A stretch of DNA of 64,000 nucleotides from a candidate division KSB1 bacterium (GCA_034506255.1 JAPDPX010000001.1:124001-188000); one strand, 5' to 3'. Counted from the first letter of the stretch, positions 47,301-55,800 are shown. Notes: generated by a model from the letters alone, not told the origin. Program-made: numbers and translations.

Positions 47301-48062
47301 ATTTTGGGCGTGCGCCATTTGCTGCAGGCGGAGAATGTTGACGCGGCTTTTGGGGAAGGATCAGACATTCTTGTGAAATTGATGAAGTGGGGTCATTACA
47401 GCGAGGCCGCCAGCCTCAACCGTGAGATGCTGGCATGTTTTCCGGCAACTCATTCGGCTTATCCACGCTTGTCAAGCAATCTGGGGGATTTGATGATGGG
47501 GTTGGGCGAAACCGAGGCGGCGCGGCAGTATTATGAGAAAGCTTTGGAGATTCGGGCGAAACTGGCGGCCCAGGAGCCCAATCGGGCGGACTACGCCCGC
47601 GACCTGTCGGTGAGTTATGAACGGATGGGGGATTTGTTGAGAAGCCTCGGCGAGGGCTCTGCGGCGCGGCAGTATTATGAGAAAGCTCTCGAGATTGCGG
47701 CGAAACTGGCGGCCCAGGAGCCCAATCGGGCGGACTACGCCCGCGACCTGTCGGTGAGTTATGAACGGATGGGGGATTTGTTGAGAAGCCTCGGCGAGGG
47801 CTCTGCGGCGCGGCAGTATTATGAGAAAGCTTTGGACATTCGGTTGAAACTGGCGGCCCAGGAGCCCAACCTGCTCGAACGCCAACTCGATCTCGTCGTC
47901 AGTTTTTACAAACTCGGCCTCATTTCTCCCCCGCCGGTAAAACGGGACTACCTCAACCGCGGGCTGCAGATTCTGCGCGCCCTGCAAAAAAACGGCAAAC
48001 TCCCGCCCGCCAACGCCGGCTGGCTCGCCATCATGGAACAGGAGCTGGCACAGACCAAATAG
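44361..48062 (+). CDS. CHAT caspase-like protease fused to STAND/NB-ARC ATPase and TPRs
   Basis: 1233 residues. N-terminal helical region (1-170) of unknown family with possible adaptor role; residues 330-560 form a CHAT domain with the catalytic dyad predicted as His407 (LHISCHGRPG) and Cys450 (VLASCLTG). A STAND ATPase follows, with P-loop GMGGVGKSAL (621-630) and Walker B VLLLLDNFED (711-720), then winged-helix/ARM-like helices and TPR units from about 1053. Inside CHAT, residues 525-548 are heptapeptide-like GxxGKxQ repeats encoded by 7-nt DNA repeats. The model is a nucleotide-regulated protease switched on by a trigger sensed through TPRs. It is followed by a separate ATPase and a second TPR protein. 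Confidence 0.85.
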   Translation: MDFSVPIFLKALFHAAQTAGLLDLVQKTGEALYGQLIQDKLGPLFKTKLGRWIENALQAVAAHHAVPQSHFILCLLTDPTVADAMAKLGSGELPTRSLLVPVFQRLLPGADAALATDRFVEKLYDGLSRDQELVNHALLLLSEKEAERHQTLLRMLQTISQQLQQPQTAPAPPLPAIPTTRLALVFSRAADGQFSVALQRGEEMLVPPQSATLPAGFEFTHEDYLKALAAGVTRGWTMPMASREQLLDRLGRQLAEFLLPGEIGKKVHDTIDEAQRRNERVEITFRASDPKVLSLPIEATHDPVINLPLVLYPHVAVSRSLIDTAAKPATSIPGPLRLLVLIASPDEEKTQEPLLDLEAELRTILDAVDHASHGGNCIVEILEEGSLENLSAKLEAEPSHVLHISCHGRPGILIFEDRDGNPVAVTPQKLADTIAATGHPHVPLIVLASCLTGVAAKDGEADLGSFAAQLLQRGFPAVVAMQHPVSDAYATALAGYLYQHLADDEVPSPLWALSKARRQVELERQQGASGKGQGTNGKEQGANGKGQEPEYATPALYLGGEDMPLFDRRQPFDRIRPQPQLFAVPGLCLRRVGDFIGRRRQQRQLRRALADNKKIGALITGMGGVGKSALAAHLVENLVKEGWLAVTVVGRTNETEICHEVGNQLWSFAEQRQLPHDHELRRRATPLRAVYEITDEQRRSALWLALQHWPVLLLLDNFEDNLEKDCQTLRDPELEGFLQKLAELPLRARLLLTCRYPVPALKYALTEIPLGPLSVQEMRKLLLRLPHLNALAGEERLAVYRKVGGHPRLLEFLDALLGGGVARFPDVSRKLAAKLAELNIAAEALPETLDEALQAAVAAGCRDILLNELIALAQQQSADWDLLLGTTVYEQPVDLTGLAFQRFGRPARTNEHRPLAASASRLANLSLLSVVDHELYFVHRWTAGPLLQHATPAQQRHLHQRAADYWQWRVQNQTHNIHEAILGVRHLLQAENVDAAFGEGSDILVKLMKWGHYSEAASLNREMLACFPATHSAYPRLSSNLGDLMMGLGETEAARQYYEKALEIRAKLAAQEPNRADYARDLSVSYERMGDLLRSLGEGSAARQYYEKALEIAAKLAAQEPNRADYARDLSVSYERMGDLLRSLGEGSAARQYYEKALDIRLKLAAQEPNLLERQLDLVVSFYKLGLISPPPVKRDYLNRGLQILRALQKNGKLPPANAGWLAIMEQELAQTK
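45934..46003 (+). repeat. Ten heptanucleotide repeats (GGCAAGG type) inside the CHAT coding region
   Basis: Successive 7-nt units at 45934, 45941, 45948, 45955, 45962, 45969, 45976, 45983, 45990 and 45997 read agcaagg, ggcaagt, ggcaagg, ggcaagg, gacaaat, ggcaagg, agcaagg, ggcaaat, ggcaagg, ggcagga. Three units keep the reading frame and give a 7-residue quasi-repeat (GASGKGQ, GTNGKEQ, GANGKGQ). Confidence 0.85.
47517..47870 (+). repeat. 144-nt TPR-encoding repeats at the 3' end of the CHAT gene
   Basis: Units begin at 47517, 47661 and 47805 (two full, one partial). Each full unit encodes a 48-residue TPR-like pair beginning AARQYYEKAL and containing EPNRADYARDLSVSY. They are nearly identical to the units in the third gene of the module (50322-51255), and the sequence after them up to the stop codon is also almost identical. 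Confidence 0.9.
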
Positions 48063-48065
48063 TAT

Positions 48066-48095
48066 TTGCCAATTTTTTCGTGAGGGATTTATTAT
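48066..48095 (+). promoter_or_regulatory. Candidate internal promoter before the P-loop ATPase gene
   Basis: TTGCCA (48066-48071), an 18-bp spacer and TATTAT (48090-48095) lie in the AT-rich 69-nt gap between the CHAT gene and the ATPase gene. This could allow separate expression of genes two and three. Confidence 0.35.
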
Positions 48096-48131
48096 TAAAA
48101 CAGCCGAACTCCAAATTTTAGAGAAGAACCC

Positions 48132-49451
48132 ATGTCAACCTCTTTTCAGCCAGCACAGAATATCGATGAGGCCTATCACGCCTGCCATCCGGAAATCCCT
48201 TTGGAGCCGAATGACAGCCGTTATGTCGATCTCACGGCAGTGCGCGGCGGCCAAAATTTGGCGGCCATGATCTCCCGGCGCATTCGCCGCACGCCGTTTC
48301 CGCAATTTCACAAACAATTGATTACTGGCCACCGCGGTTGTGGCAAATCCACGGAACTCAAACAACTGCAGGCGAAATTGCGGGAAGAAAAACTATTTGC
48401 GGTCTATTTTGATGTGGAAAACGTTCTGGACCTGGGCGACCTCAATTACCTCGATGTTTTGGTGGCGATGGCGCGGGCAATAACGGAAGCGGTGTCAGAA
48501 GCAAAGCTCAAAATTCCCCAGACACTGCTGCAAAACCTGGACAAGTGGTTTGCCGAAAGAATTCTCACGCACGAAAGCATGCGCGACATCGAAGGGGCGC
48601 TCAAAACCGAATTTGCTGTTGAGCCAGCCGTACCCTTGCTCACCCGCATCTTGCTGGCATTTACCGGCCAGATCCGCAGTGGCAGCTCGCGCAAGCTGGA
48701 AATCCGCCAGACCCTGGAAAAAGAGCTGCGGGTCTTTCTGCAGCGTTTGAACGAACTGGTGGATGCCGTGCAGGTGAAGTTGCAACGTCAGGGCTGGCAA
48801 GGGCTGGTGGTGATTGTCGATGGCCTGGAAAAGATGCATTACAAAATCCTGCCGGAAGGACAAAGCAGTCATTCCCTTCTTTTTGCCGAGCATGCGGAGC
48901 AACTGAAGGCGCCGCACTGCCACATCATTTACACCGTTCCGATCTCCCTGCTCTTCAACATGAATCTTGGCGATGCGTTTGCCGAAACCGACGTGATTCC
49001 CATGGTCAAGATCAACGAGCCGGATGGCCTCACCCCGTGCCAGGCCGGTCGCCAGGCTTTGCAAACCGTCGTTGCCAGGCGTGTGCAGGTTGAATCCATC
49101 TTTGTCAATTCTGACATCGTCATGCAACTCATCGAGGCCAGCGGCGGCTCGGTGCGCGATCTGTTGCGCCTGCTGCGGTTTGCCTGCGATGAATCCGACA
49201 CCCAAATCAGTCCTGAGCAAGCCGAAAGCGCCATTCGCCGGCTGGTGCGCGAATATGACCGTTTGGTGAAAGATGATGACCTGGGGCTCTTGACCAAAAT
49301 CAGCCAGGCGCGGCGCGTCTCAGGTGATGAAGCTTCCGGCCGGCTTTTGCATCACCGTTTGGTATTGGAATACGTCAATGGCGAGCGCTGGGCCGATTTG
49401 CACCCGGCGGTGCGCCTGAGCCCGCGCGTGCAGCAGGCAATACACCCATAA
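48132..49451 (+). CDS. P-loop ATPase of the CHAT module
   Basis: 439 residues. Walker A is GHRGCGKST (66-74), Walker B LVVIVDGLEK (aspartate near 230), followed by HCHIIYTVPISLLFNM, a likely sensor-1 strand, and a C-terminal winged-helix-like region (GGSVRDLLRLLRFACDESD, then a YDRLVKDDDLGLL segment). The fold fits the STAND/AAA+-like KAP or archaeal-type ATPase superfamily; I cannot name a family. The start has GAGAAG upstream. It ends 15 nt before the third gene, so the two are co-transcribed. It may control or recruit the CHAT protein. Confidence 0.75.
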   Translation: MSTSFQPAQNIDEAYHACHPEIPLEPNDSRYVDLTAVRGGQNLAAMISRRIRRTPFPQFHKQLITGHRGCGKSTELKQLQAKLREEKLFAVYFDVENVLDLGDLNYLDVLVAMARAITEAVSEAKLKIPQTLLQNLDKWFAERILTHESMRDIEGALKTEFAVEPAVPLLTRILLAFTGQIRSGSSRKLEIRQTLEKELRVFLQRLNELVDAVQVKLQRQGWQGLVVIVDGLEKMHYKILPEGQSSHSLLFAEHAEQLKAPHCHIIYTVPISLLFNMNLGDAFAETDVIPMVKINEPDGLTPCQAGRQALQTVVARRVQVESIFVNSDIVMQLIEASGGSVRDLLRLLRFACDESDTQISPEQAESAIRRLVREYDRLVKDDDLGLLTKISQARRVSGDEASGRLLHHRLVLEYVNGERWADLHPAVRLSPRVQQAIHP

Positions 49452-49466
49452 ATTCATGGCACCACA

Positions 49467-51443
49467 ATGACTGAAAAGCTGCAAAAAGCTGCCGCCATAT
49501 TCGAGCCCATCACGCCAGCCCAAGAAGCCGTCGAGACCGGGTTCGAGGAGATTTTGGAATCGCCGGATTTTCGGCGTTTGCTTCGTGCCTTGAAAAGAGC
49601 GCAGGGCTTTGCGCTTTATTTCGTGCGTTGTAACTTGCCGGTTTACCGGCTGGAATTGATGGCGCGGCTGCGGGCCATTGTTGGCCGACCGGTGATCGAC
49701 GTCGAATTGCCCGACGATTTTGGCTTTTTATCGGCACTCGAACAAGCAGCGCACGCTTCACCTCCGGATGCGATCTTGTTCATCACCGGCCTGGAAAGAC
49801 TCGTGCCCTCCCATGACCCCCAGAAGCGCCACCAGGCTTTGGATATTCTCAATTGGCAGCGTGGACGCCTGCAGCGGCTGCATCGCCCCCTGATTTTTTG
49901 GATACCGGAGTCCATTGTTCGATTTTTGGCCGAGGGGGCGCCGGATTTTTGGGACTGGCACAGCGGCCTCTATGAGTTTGCGATCCCCTCACCCCTGCGT
50001 GATACCCTGTTTGAGAAGACGGTGAAAACCAGAGAACTGCCGGAAGAAAACCTCAGTGAGTCGGAACGACACGAGCGCCTCGCGTTGCTTCACAGTCTGC
50101 TGGAAGAATATGCCACGGGAAATTCTCCGGCAGAACTTCTGGCACGCGGCCGTATTGCCTACAAACTGGGGATTCTTTATGAGATTGCCGGTCAAAGTGG
50201 AGATGCCCGGAGATACTATGAACAAGCACGAGATGCTTTTGAGGACGCTGGCGATGAAAGCGAAAAGGCTCGCGCTTATAGGGCACTCGGCGATATTTGG
50301 GTTGACTATGGCAATTCTCAGGCGGCGCGGCAGTATTATGAGAAAGCTTTGGACATTCGGGCGAAACTGGCGGCCCAGGAGCCCAATCGGGCGGACTACG
50401 CCCGCGACCTGTCGGTGAGTTACAGTAAGATGGGGGATTTGTTGAGAAGCCTCGGCGAGGGCTCTGCGGCGCGGCAGTATTATGAGAAAGCTTTGGACAT
50501 TCGGTTGAAACTGGCGGCCCAGGAGCCCAATCAGGCGGACTACGCCCGCGACCTGTCGGAGAGCTATGAACGGATGGGGGATTTGTTGAGCAGCCTCGGC
50601 GAGGGCTCTGCGGCGCGGCAGTATTATGAGAAAGCTCTCGAGATTGCAGCGAAACTGGCGGCTGCGGAGCCGAATCGGGCGGACTACGCCCGCGACCTGT
50701 CGGTGAGTTACAATAAGATGGGGGATTTGTTGATCAGCCTCGGCGAGGGCTCTGCGGCGCGGCAGTATTATGAGAAAGCTTTGGAGATTCGGGCGAAACT
50801 GGCGGCCCAGGAGCCCAATCGGGCGGACTACGCCCACGACCTGTCGGTGAGTTACAATAAAATGGGGGATTTGTTGAGAAGCCTCGGCGAGGGCACTGCG
50901 GCGCGGCAGTATTATGAGAAATCTTTGGATATTCGGTTGAAACTGGCGCAGGCGGGGCCCAATCGGGCGGACTACGCCCGCGACCTGTCGGTGAGTTACA
51001 ATAACATGGGGGATTTGTTGAGAAGCCTCGGCGAGGGCTCTGCGGCGCGGCAGTATTATGAAAAAGATTTGGAAATCGCGGCGAAACTGGCGGCCCAGGA
51101 GCCCAATCGGGCGGACTACGCCCGCGACCTGTCGGTGAGTTACAGTAAGATGGGGGATTTGTTGAGAAGCCTCGGCGAGGGCTCTGCGGCGCGGCAGTAT
51201 TATGAGAAAGCTTTGGACATTCGGTTGAAACTGGCGGCCCAGGAGCCCAATCTCCTTGAACCCCAGCTCGATCTCGTGGTCAGCTTTTACAAACTCGGCC
51301 TCATTTCTCCCCCGCCGGTAAAACGGGACTACCTCAACCGCGGGCTGCAGATTCTGCGCGCCCTGCAAAAAAACGGCAAACTCCCGCCCGCCAACGCCGG
51401 CTGGCTCGCCATCATGGAACAGGAGCTGGCACAGACCAAATAG
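49467..51443 (+). CDS. Protein with ATPase-like N-terminus lacking a P-loop, plus TPR array
   Basis: 658 residues. Residues 30-200 (ALYFVRCNLPVYRLELMARLRAI, PDAILFITGLERLV with a Walker-B-like strand, PLIFWIPESIVRFLAEGAPDFW) look like a STAND-type ATPase core whose Walker A is missing, as in inactive STAND modules. From about 225, TPRs begin: two diverged repeats, then six near-identical 48-residue units and a partial seventh. The last 85 residues, ending IMEQELAQTK, match the CHAT protein's end. I infer an adaptor that detects the same ligand or binds the CHAT protein through matching TPRs. A palindromic hairpin follows the stop. Confidence 0.75.
   Translation: MTEKLQKAAAIFEPITPAQEAVETGFEEILESPDFRRLLRALKRAQGFALYFVRCNLPVYRLELMARLRAIVGRPVIDVELPDDFGFLSALEQAAHASPPDAILFITGLERLVPSHDPQKRHQALDILNWQRGRLQRLHRPLIFWIPESIVRFLAEGAPDFWDWHSGLYEFAIPSPLRDTLFEKTVKTRELPEENLSESERHERLALLHSLLEEYATGNSPAELLARGRIAYKLGILYEIAGQSGDARRYYEQARDAFEDAGDESEKARAYRALGDIWVDYGNSQAARQYYEKALDIRAKLAAQEPNRADYARDLSVSYSKMGDLLRSLGEGSAARQYYEKALDIRLKLAAQEPNQADYARDLSESYERMGDLLSSLGEGSAARQYYEKALEIAAKLAAAEPNRADYARDLSVSYNKMGDLLISLGEGSAARQYYEKALEIRAKLAAQEPNRADYAHDLSVSYNKMGDLLRSLGEGTAARQYYEKSLDIRLKLAQAGPNRADYARDLSVSYNNMGDLLRSLGEGSAARQYYEKDLEIAAKLAAQEPNRADYARDLSVSYSKMGDLLRSLGEGSAARQYYEKALDIRLKLAAQEPNLLEPQLDLVVSFYKLGLISPPPVKRDYLNRGLQILRALQKNGKLPPANAGWLAIMEQELAQTK
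50322..51255 (+). repeat. Near-identical 144-nt TPR repeats, six full units and one partial
   Basis: Units start at 50322, 50466, 50610, 50754, 50898, 51042 and 51186. They differ mainly in a few codons: the helix-A tail (DIRAKL, DIRLKL, EIAAKL) and the pair after SY (SK, ER, NK, NN). The low divergence at synonymous sites points to recent expansion or gene conversion. Confidence 0.92.
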
Positions 51444-51452
51444 CGAAAGGGC

Positions 51453-51516
51453 GAAGTCCGACTTGGGCAGCAGATTTTGCGAAATTTAAAAACGCGCCGC
51501 GCCCGAGTCGGACTTC
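51453..51516 (+). terminator. 16-bp inverted repeat after the TPR gene, possible terminator
   Basis: GAAGTCCGACTTGGGC (51453-51468) pairs with GCCCGAGTCGGACTTC (51501-51516), with one G-U-type mismatch and a 32-nt loop. It begins 10 nt after the stop codon. No T-run follows directly (a run of six T lies at about 51533), so it may instead be a dispersed palindromic element. Confidence 0.4.
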
Positions 51517-51556
51517 ACTCATGTCCAAAAGATTTTTTGCACCGTGCAATTTCCGC

Positions 51557-51584
51557 TTGACATTTTCATTTTTCGGGTTATCAT
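51557..51584 (+). promoter_or_regulatory. Sigma-70-like promoter of the LacI-type gene
   Basis: TTGACA (51557-51562), a 16-bp spacer and TATCAT (51579-51584) match the consensus well. The -10 box overlaps the first palindromic operator, which suggests autorepression by the downstream regulator. Confidence 0.65.
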
Positions 51585-51598
51585 GTAACCGTTTACAT
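51583..51598. promoter_or_regulatory. LacI-type operator 1
   Basis: ATGTAACCGTTTACAT is an inverted repeat with half-sites ATGTAA and TTACAT around a central CG, the usual architecture for LacI/PurR-family binding. It overlaps the -10 box and the expected transcription start. Confidence 0.7.
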
Positions 51599-51637
51599 TT
51601 CAGCGCGACTTGCCCCCCGCCCGGGGGGGCGGAAAAA

Positions 51638-51651
51638 TGTAAGCGTTTACA
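51638..51651. promoter_or_regulatory. LacI-type operator 2
   Basis: TGTAAGCGTTTACA has the same TGTAA...TTACA half-sites as operator 1 and lies 54 bp downstream of it (centre to centre), in the untranslated leader. A GC-rich hairpin (near 51611-51631) separates the two. Dual sites allow looping or roadblock repression. Confidence 0.7.
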
Positions 51652-51714
51652 GCAAGCCGGTAGTCCGGCATTCCCGCGGCTGTTTCCGGCTGTACCGAAG
51701 GGAAAATCGCCGTC

Positions 51715-52797
51715 ATGAGCGTGACCATCCGAGAGGTCGCCAGGAAAGCGGGCGTTTCCACCGCCACGGTCTCGCGCGTGTTCAACCACGCGCCGGCGGT
51801 GGACGCGGACACGCGCCGCCATGTGCTGGCGGTGGCGCGCCGGCTGCATTACACCCCCCATGCCGCCGGCCGCAGTCTGAGCATGAAACGCACCGACGCC
51901 ATCGGCCTGCTGCTGCCCGACGTCTACGGGGAGTTCTTCTCCGAAGTCATCCGCGGCGCCGATCAGGCGGCGCAGCAGAACCGCTACCATCTGCTGGTCT
52001 CCAGCTCGCACACCACGCGCGAGGCCCTGGCCGGCGCGCTGCAGGTGATGCGCGGCCGCGTCGACGGCCTGATCATCATGTCCCCCCACATCGACGCACA
52101 AACGCTCAAGAACAACCTGCCCAGGACCCTGCCGGTGGTTCTGCTCAATTGCAACGTGGCGGATGTCAGTTTCGACTCCTTCAACATCGACAATTTCCAC
52201 GGGGCCTACGAGATGGTGCGCCATCTGCTCGGCCACGGCTTTCAGCGCATCGCCATCATCAAGGGCACGGAGCACAATCTCGATGCCGAAGAGCGTCTGC
52301 GCGGCTACTGCCAGGCGCTCGGCGACGGCGGCGCGGCCTGCGCCGGGGAACTGGTGGTGCCGGGCAATTTTTCCGAAGCCTCCGGTTACGAGGCGGCACG
52401 CCGCCTCATGACGCTCAGCCCGCGGCCGGATGCCATCTTTGCTTCGAACGATTCCATGGCACTGGGCGCACTCAGCGCCCTGCGCGAGATGGGCGTGCGG
52501 GTGCCGGAGGATATCGCACTGGCCGGCTTCGACGACATTCCGCTGGCGCGCTATCTCTCGCCCGCGCTGACCTCGGTGCATGTTCCCATCAGTGAGCTGG
52601 GCGCGCAGGCGATCCACCGCCTGTTTCAGGTCTTGCAGAAAAAGAGCCGCTACCCCAGGCAGCGTGCCATCATTCCCACGCGGCTGGTGCTGCGGGAATC
52701 GTGCGGCTGCCCGCGGACCGCGCGGCCGGTGCCGGCTGAGGAGGCCGGCCGCGCGGCGGCTGCGCCCGGCGTGCCGTCCCCTTCGCCTGCAAGCTGA
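51715..52797 (+). CDS. LacI-family transcriptional regulator
   Basis: 360 residues. The N-terminal helix-turn-helix (VTIREVARKAGVSTATVSRVFNHAPAVDADTRRHVLAVA, residues 3-41) and hinge helix are standard. The sugar-binding domain includes IGLLLPDVYGEFFSEVIRGADQAA, RVDGLIIMSPH, FNIDNFHGAYEMVRHLLGHG, IFASNDSMALGALSALREMG and IALAGFDDIPLARYLSPALTSVHVP. The final 30 residues are a P/A-rich tail. Two palindromic sites and a good promoter lie upstream, so it probably represses itself and the downstream carbohydrate-binding and transport genes. The effector is probably a sugar or oligosaccharide, identity unknown. Confidence 0.93.
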   Translation: MSVTIREVARKAGVSTATVSRVFNHAPAVDADTRRHVLAVARRLHYTPHAAGRSLSMKRTDAIGLLLPDVYGEFFSEVIRGADQAAQQNRYHLLVSSSHTTREALAGALQVMRGRVDGLIIMSPHIDAQTLKNNLPRTLPVVLLNCNVADVSFDSFNIDNFHGAYEMVRHLLGHGFQRIAIIKGTEHNLDAEERLRGYCQALGDGGAACAGELVVPGNFSEASGYEAARRLMTLSPRPDAIFASNDSMALGALSALREMGVRVPEDIALAGFDDIPLARYLSPALTSVHVPISELGAQAIHRLFQVLQKKSRYPRQRAIIPTRLVLRESCGCPRTARPVPAEEAGRAAAAPGVPSPSPAS

Positions 52798-52876
52798 ACC
52801 GGTTTCCCAACCGTTTCTCATACGTACGCAGCCAAGGCAATCCCACTTCAATCCAAACAAAAGGAGGTCTGCGGTC

Positions 52877-55800
52877 ATGAAGCCCAAAATATTTGTTGCG
52901 CGCTTTAGCCTTCTGCTCCTGCTGGCGGCGCTGCCCGTGCTGGCGCAGCCAACCAACCGGCCGGATGTGGTGTGGGCCCGCTCCACCGCCGGCGCCGCCC
53001 TCACGCTCGACGGCAAACTCGATGAGGCCGCCTGGAGCAAGGCCGAGGCGATCCAGGTGCAATATCCCACCAGCACCGCGTTGATCCCCGGCAGCGGCTG
53101 GAAGGATGAGGGCGGGGTGACGGCCAGCGATCCCACCGACGCCACCATCAAATTCCTGGTGCAGGACAACTGGCTGTGGCTGGGCATCACCTGCAAGGAC
53201 AAGTCGATCGGCGGCAAGCTGTTCAACCAGTTCGACGGCTTTTTGATGAATATTCGCGATCATTCCAAGGCCAGCCGGCCGGCGCCGCATTTCGAGGTTT
53301 TCTATGCCTGGCTGGCGGAGCCGTGGGCGGATCCCACCACCGGTTTGGTGGGCGCTTCGCCGGGTTACTTTGGCAGCGAGGGCGGGCCGCGCGATGCGGT
53401 GAAGTCGCAGATCTGGAACGCCGCCACCACGGTGGTGGGTCTGACCAACTCGGATTCGATCCTGGACGAGAGCTACACGTCCGAGATAGCGATCAACCTG
53501 ACGCCGCGCGGCTATGACGTGACCCGGGCGGCGGGAGACATCGTGGAGCTGAACATTTCGATTTATGATGCCGACTGGCAGTGGCCGTTCGACGCTGCGA
53601 AGTTCAGCAGCAACCGCACCTGGCTGCAGGGGCCATGGGGCAATGCCAACTGGTTCAACGTGCTGCGCATTTATGCCCGGCCGGACGTGACCATCAACTC
53701 CGGCGCCGTGCCGCAGGTGGGTGCCGATGTCATCATTCCCAATGCCGCGCTGCATGCCGACCCCGCCATCGACGGCAAGCTGGATGAAGTCGCCTGGGAG
53801 AAGGCGCCGGGTCTCGATCTGCGCTTCGGCGACCAGGCGCTGCGCGACTCCTACTCCGGCATCGCGCCCTATCGCAGCGGCGAATTTCAGCCGGAGATCA
53901 ACGGCATCCGCGCCGCGGTGCTGGATCCGGCGGACGCCACGATCAAATGGTTCTTCAAGGGCGACATGCTTTACCTGGGGGTGGACGTGCGCGACCAGGC
54001 GGTGTGGGGCAACCGCAACTTCGACCAGTGGGACGGCATCCGCTTCATCATCAATGACCGCAGCGCGCTCGATGAGGACAACCACGTGATGCAGCGCCGC
54101 GAGATCACGGTGCATATCGATTCCAGCGGCGCGTTGGTTCCGGATGGCCACCTGCGCGTGCTGCTGAGTGACAGCGTCAAGGGCGCGCAAGTGGCGTATC
54201 GCTTGAAGCCCAATTCCACCCTCAACGATTTCGTGCCGGACGAGGGCTACTGGATCGAGATGGCCATCGACCTGACCAAGATTGGCTATCCTGCGGGCCG
54301 CGGTGACGGCGCGCTGTTCCTCAGTGCCACGCTGTTCGACGGCGACAATTTTGCCAACCCGGCGGACAACTACGGCAACCGCGTGTGGTGGATGCGCGAG
54401 CGTGAAATCGACGCGGCGCCCGCCTGGGGCTACATGGATCCCAATACCCTGCTGCCGGTGGTGGAACCGCCGCTCAACACCACCAGCCGGTTGGATGCCG
54501 TGTGGGCGCTTTCCACCGCCGGTGCCGCGCTCACGCTCGACGGCAAACTCGATGAGGCCGCCTGGAGCAAGGCCCAGACGGTGAGCGTGAAGTATCCGCA
54601 ATCCACGGCCATCATCCCCGGCAGCGGCTGGAAGGATGAGGGCGGGGTGACGACCAGCGATCCCACCGACGCCACCATCAAATTCCTGGTGCAGGACAAC
54701 TGGCTGTGGCTGGGCATCACCTGCAAGGACAAGTCGATCGGCGGCAAGCTGTTCAACCAGTTCGACGGCTTTTTGATGAATATTCGCGATCATTCCAAGG
54801 CCAGCCGGCCGGCGCCGCATTTCGAGGTTTTCTATGCCTGGCTGGCGGAGCCGTGGGCGGATCCCACCACCGGTTTGGTGGGCGCCTCGCCGGGTTACTT
54901 TGGCAGCGAGGGCGGGCCGCGCGATGCGGTGAAGTCGCAGATTTGGAACGCCGCCACCACGGTGGTGGGTCTGACCAACTCGGATTCGATCCTGGACGAG
55001 AGCTACACGTCCGAGATAGCGATCAACCTGACGCCGCGCGGCTATGACGTGACCCGGGCGGCGGGAGACATCGTGGAGCTGAACATTTCGATTTATGATG
55101 CCGACTGGCAGTGGCCGTTCGACGCTGCGAAGTTCAGCAGCAACCGCACCTGGCTGCAGGGGCCGTGGGGCAATGCCAACTGGTTCAACGTGCTGCGCAT
55201 TCACGCCCGGCCGGATGTGACGATCAATTCCACCACCCTGCCGGCCATCGGGCCGGAGGTCGTCATTCCCAATGCCGGCAACAATCCGGCACCGGCAATT
55301 GACGGCAGACTCGAGGAAGGCATATGGCAGAAGGTGCCGGGGCTGGATTTGCGCTACGGCGACGGCGCGCTGCGGGATTCCTATTCCAGTGTCGGGCCCT
55401 ATCGCAGCGGCGAATTTCAGCCGGAGATCAACGGCATCCGCGCCGCGGTGCTGGATCCGGCGGACGCCACGATCAAATGGTTCTTCAAGGGCGACATGCT
55501 TTACCTGGGGGTGGACGTACGCGACCAGGCGGTGTGGGGCAACCGCAACTTCGACCAGTGGGACGGCATCCGCTTCATCATCAATGACCGTTCCGCGTTG
55601 GACAGCGACAATCATGTGCTGCTGCGCCGCAACCTGGAAGTCCACATCGACTCCAGCGGGGCGCTGCTCGCCACCGGCGATTTGGTGAATTTGCTGGCCA
55701 CGGGCGGTGCGCAAGTGGCGTATGCCCTGAAACCCAACACCACGCTCAACAACTTCAACGATGTGGATGAAGGGTACTGGATCGAGATGGCGCTCGATCT

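Noticed and set aside
44076..47318. Minus-strand open frame of about 1080 codons opposite the CHAT gene
   Set aside because: Histidine-, glutamine- and arginine-rich translation without motifs; the + strand has CHAT and P-loop motifs.
50322..51255. CRISPR-like array because of regular near-identical repeats
   Set aside because: The 144-nt period is a multiple of three, there are no unique spacers, and the units encode a clean TPR sequence in a long open frame.
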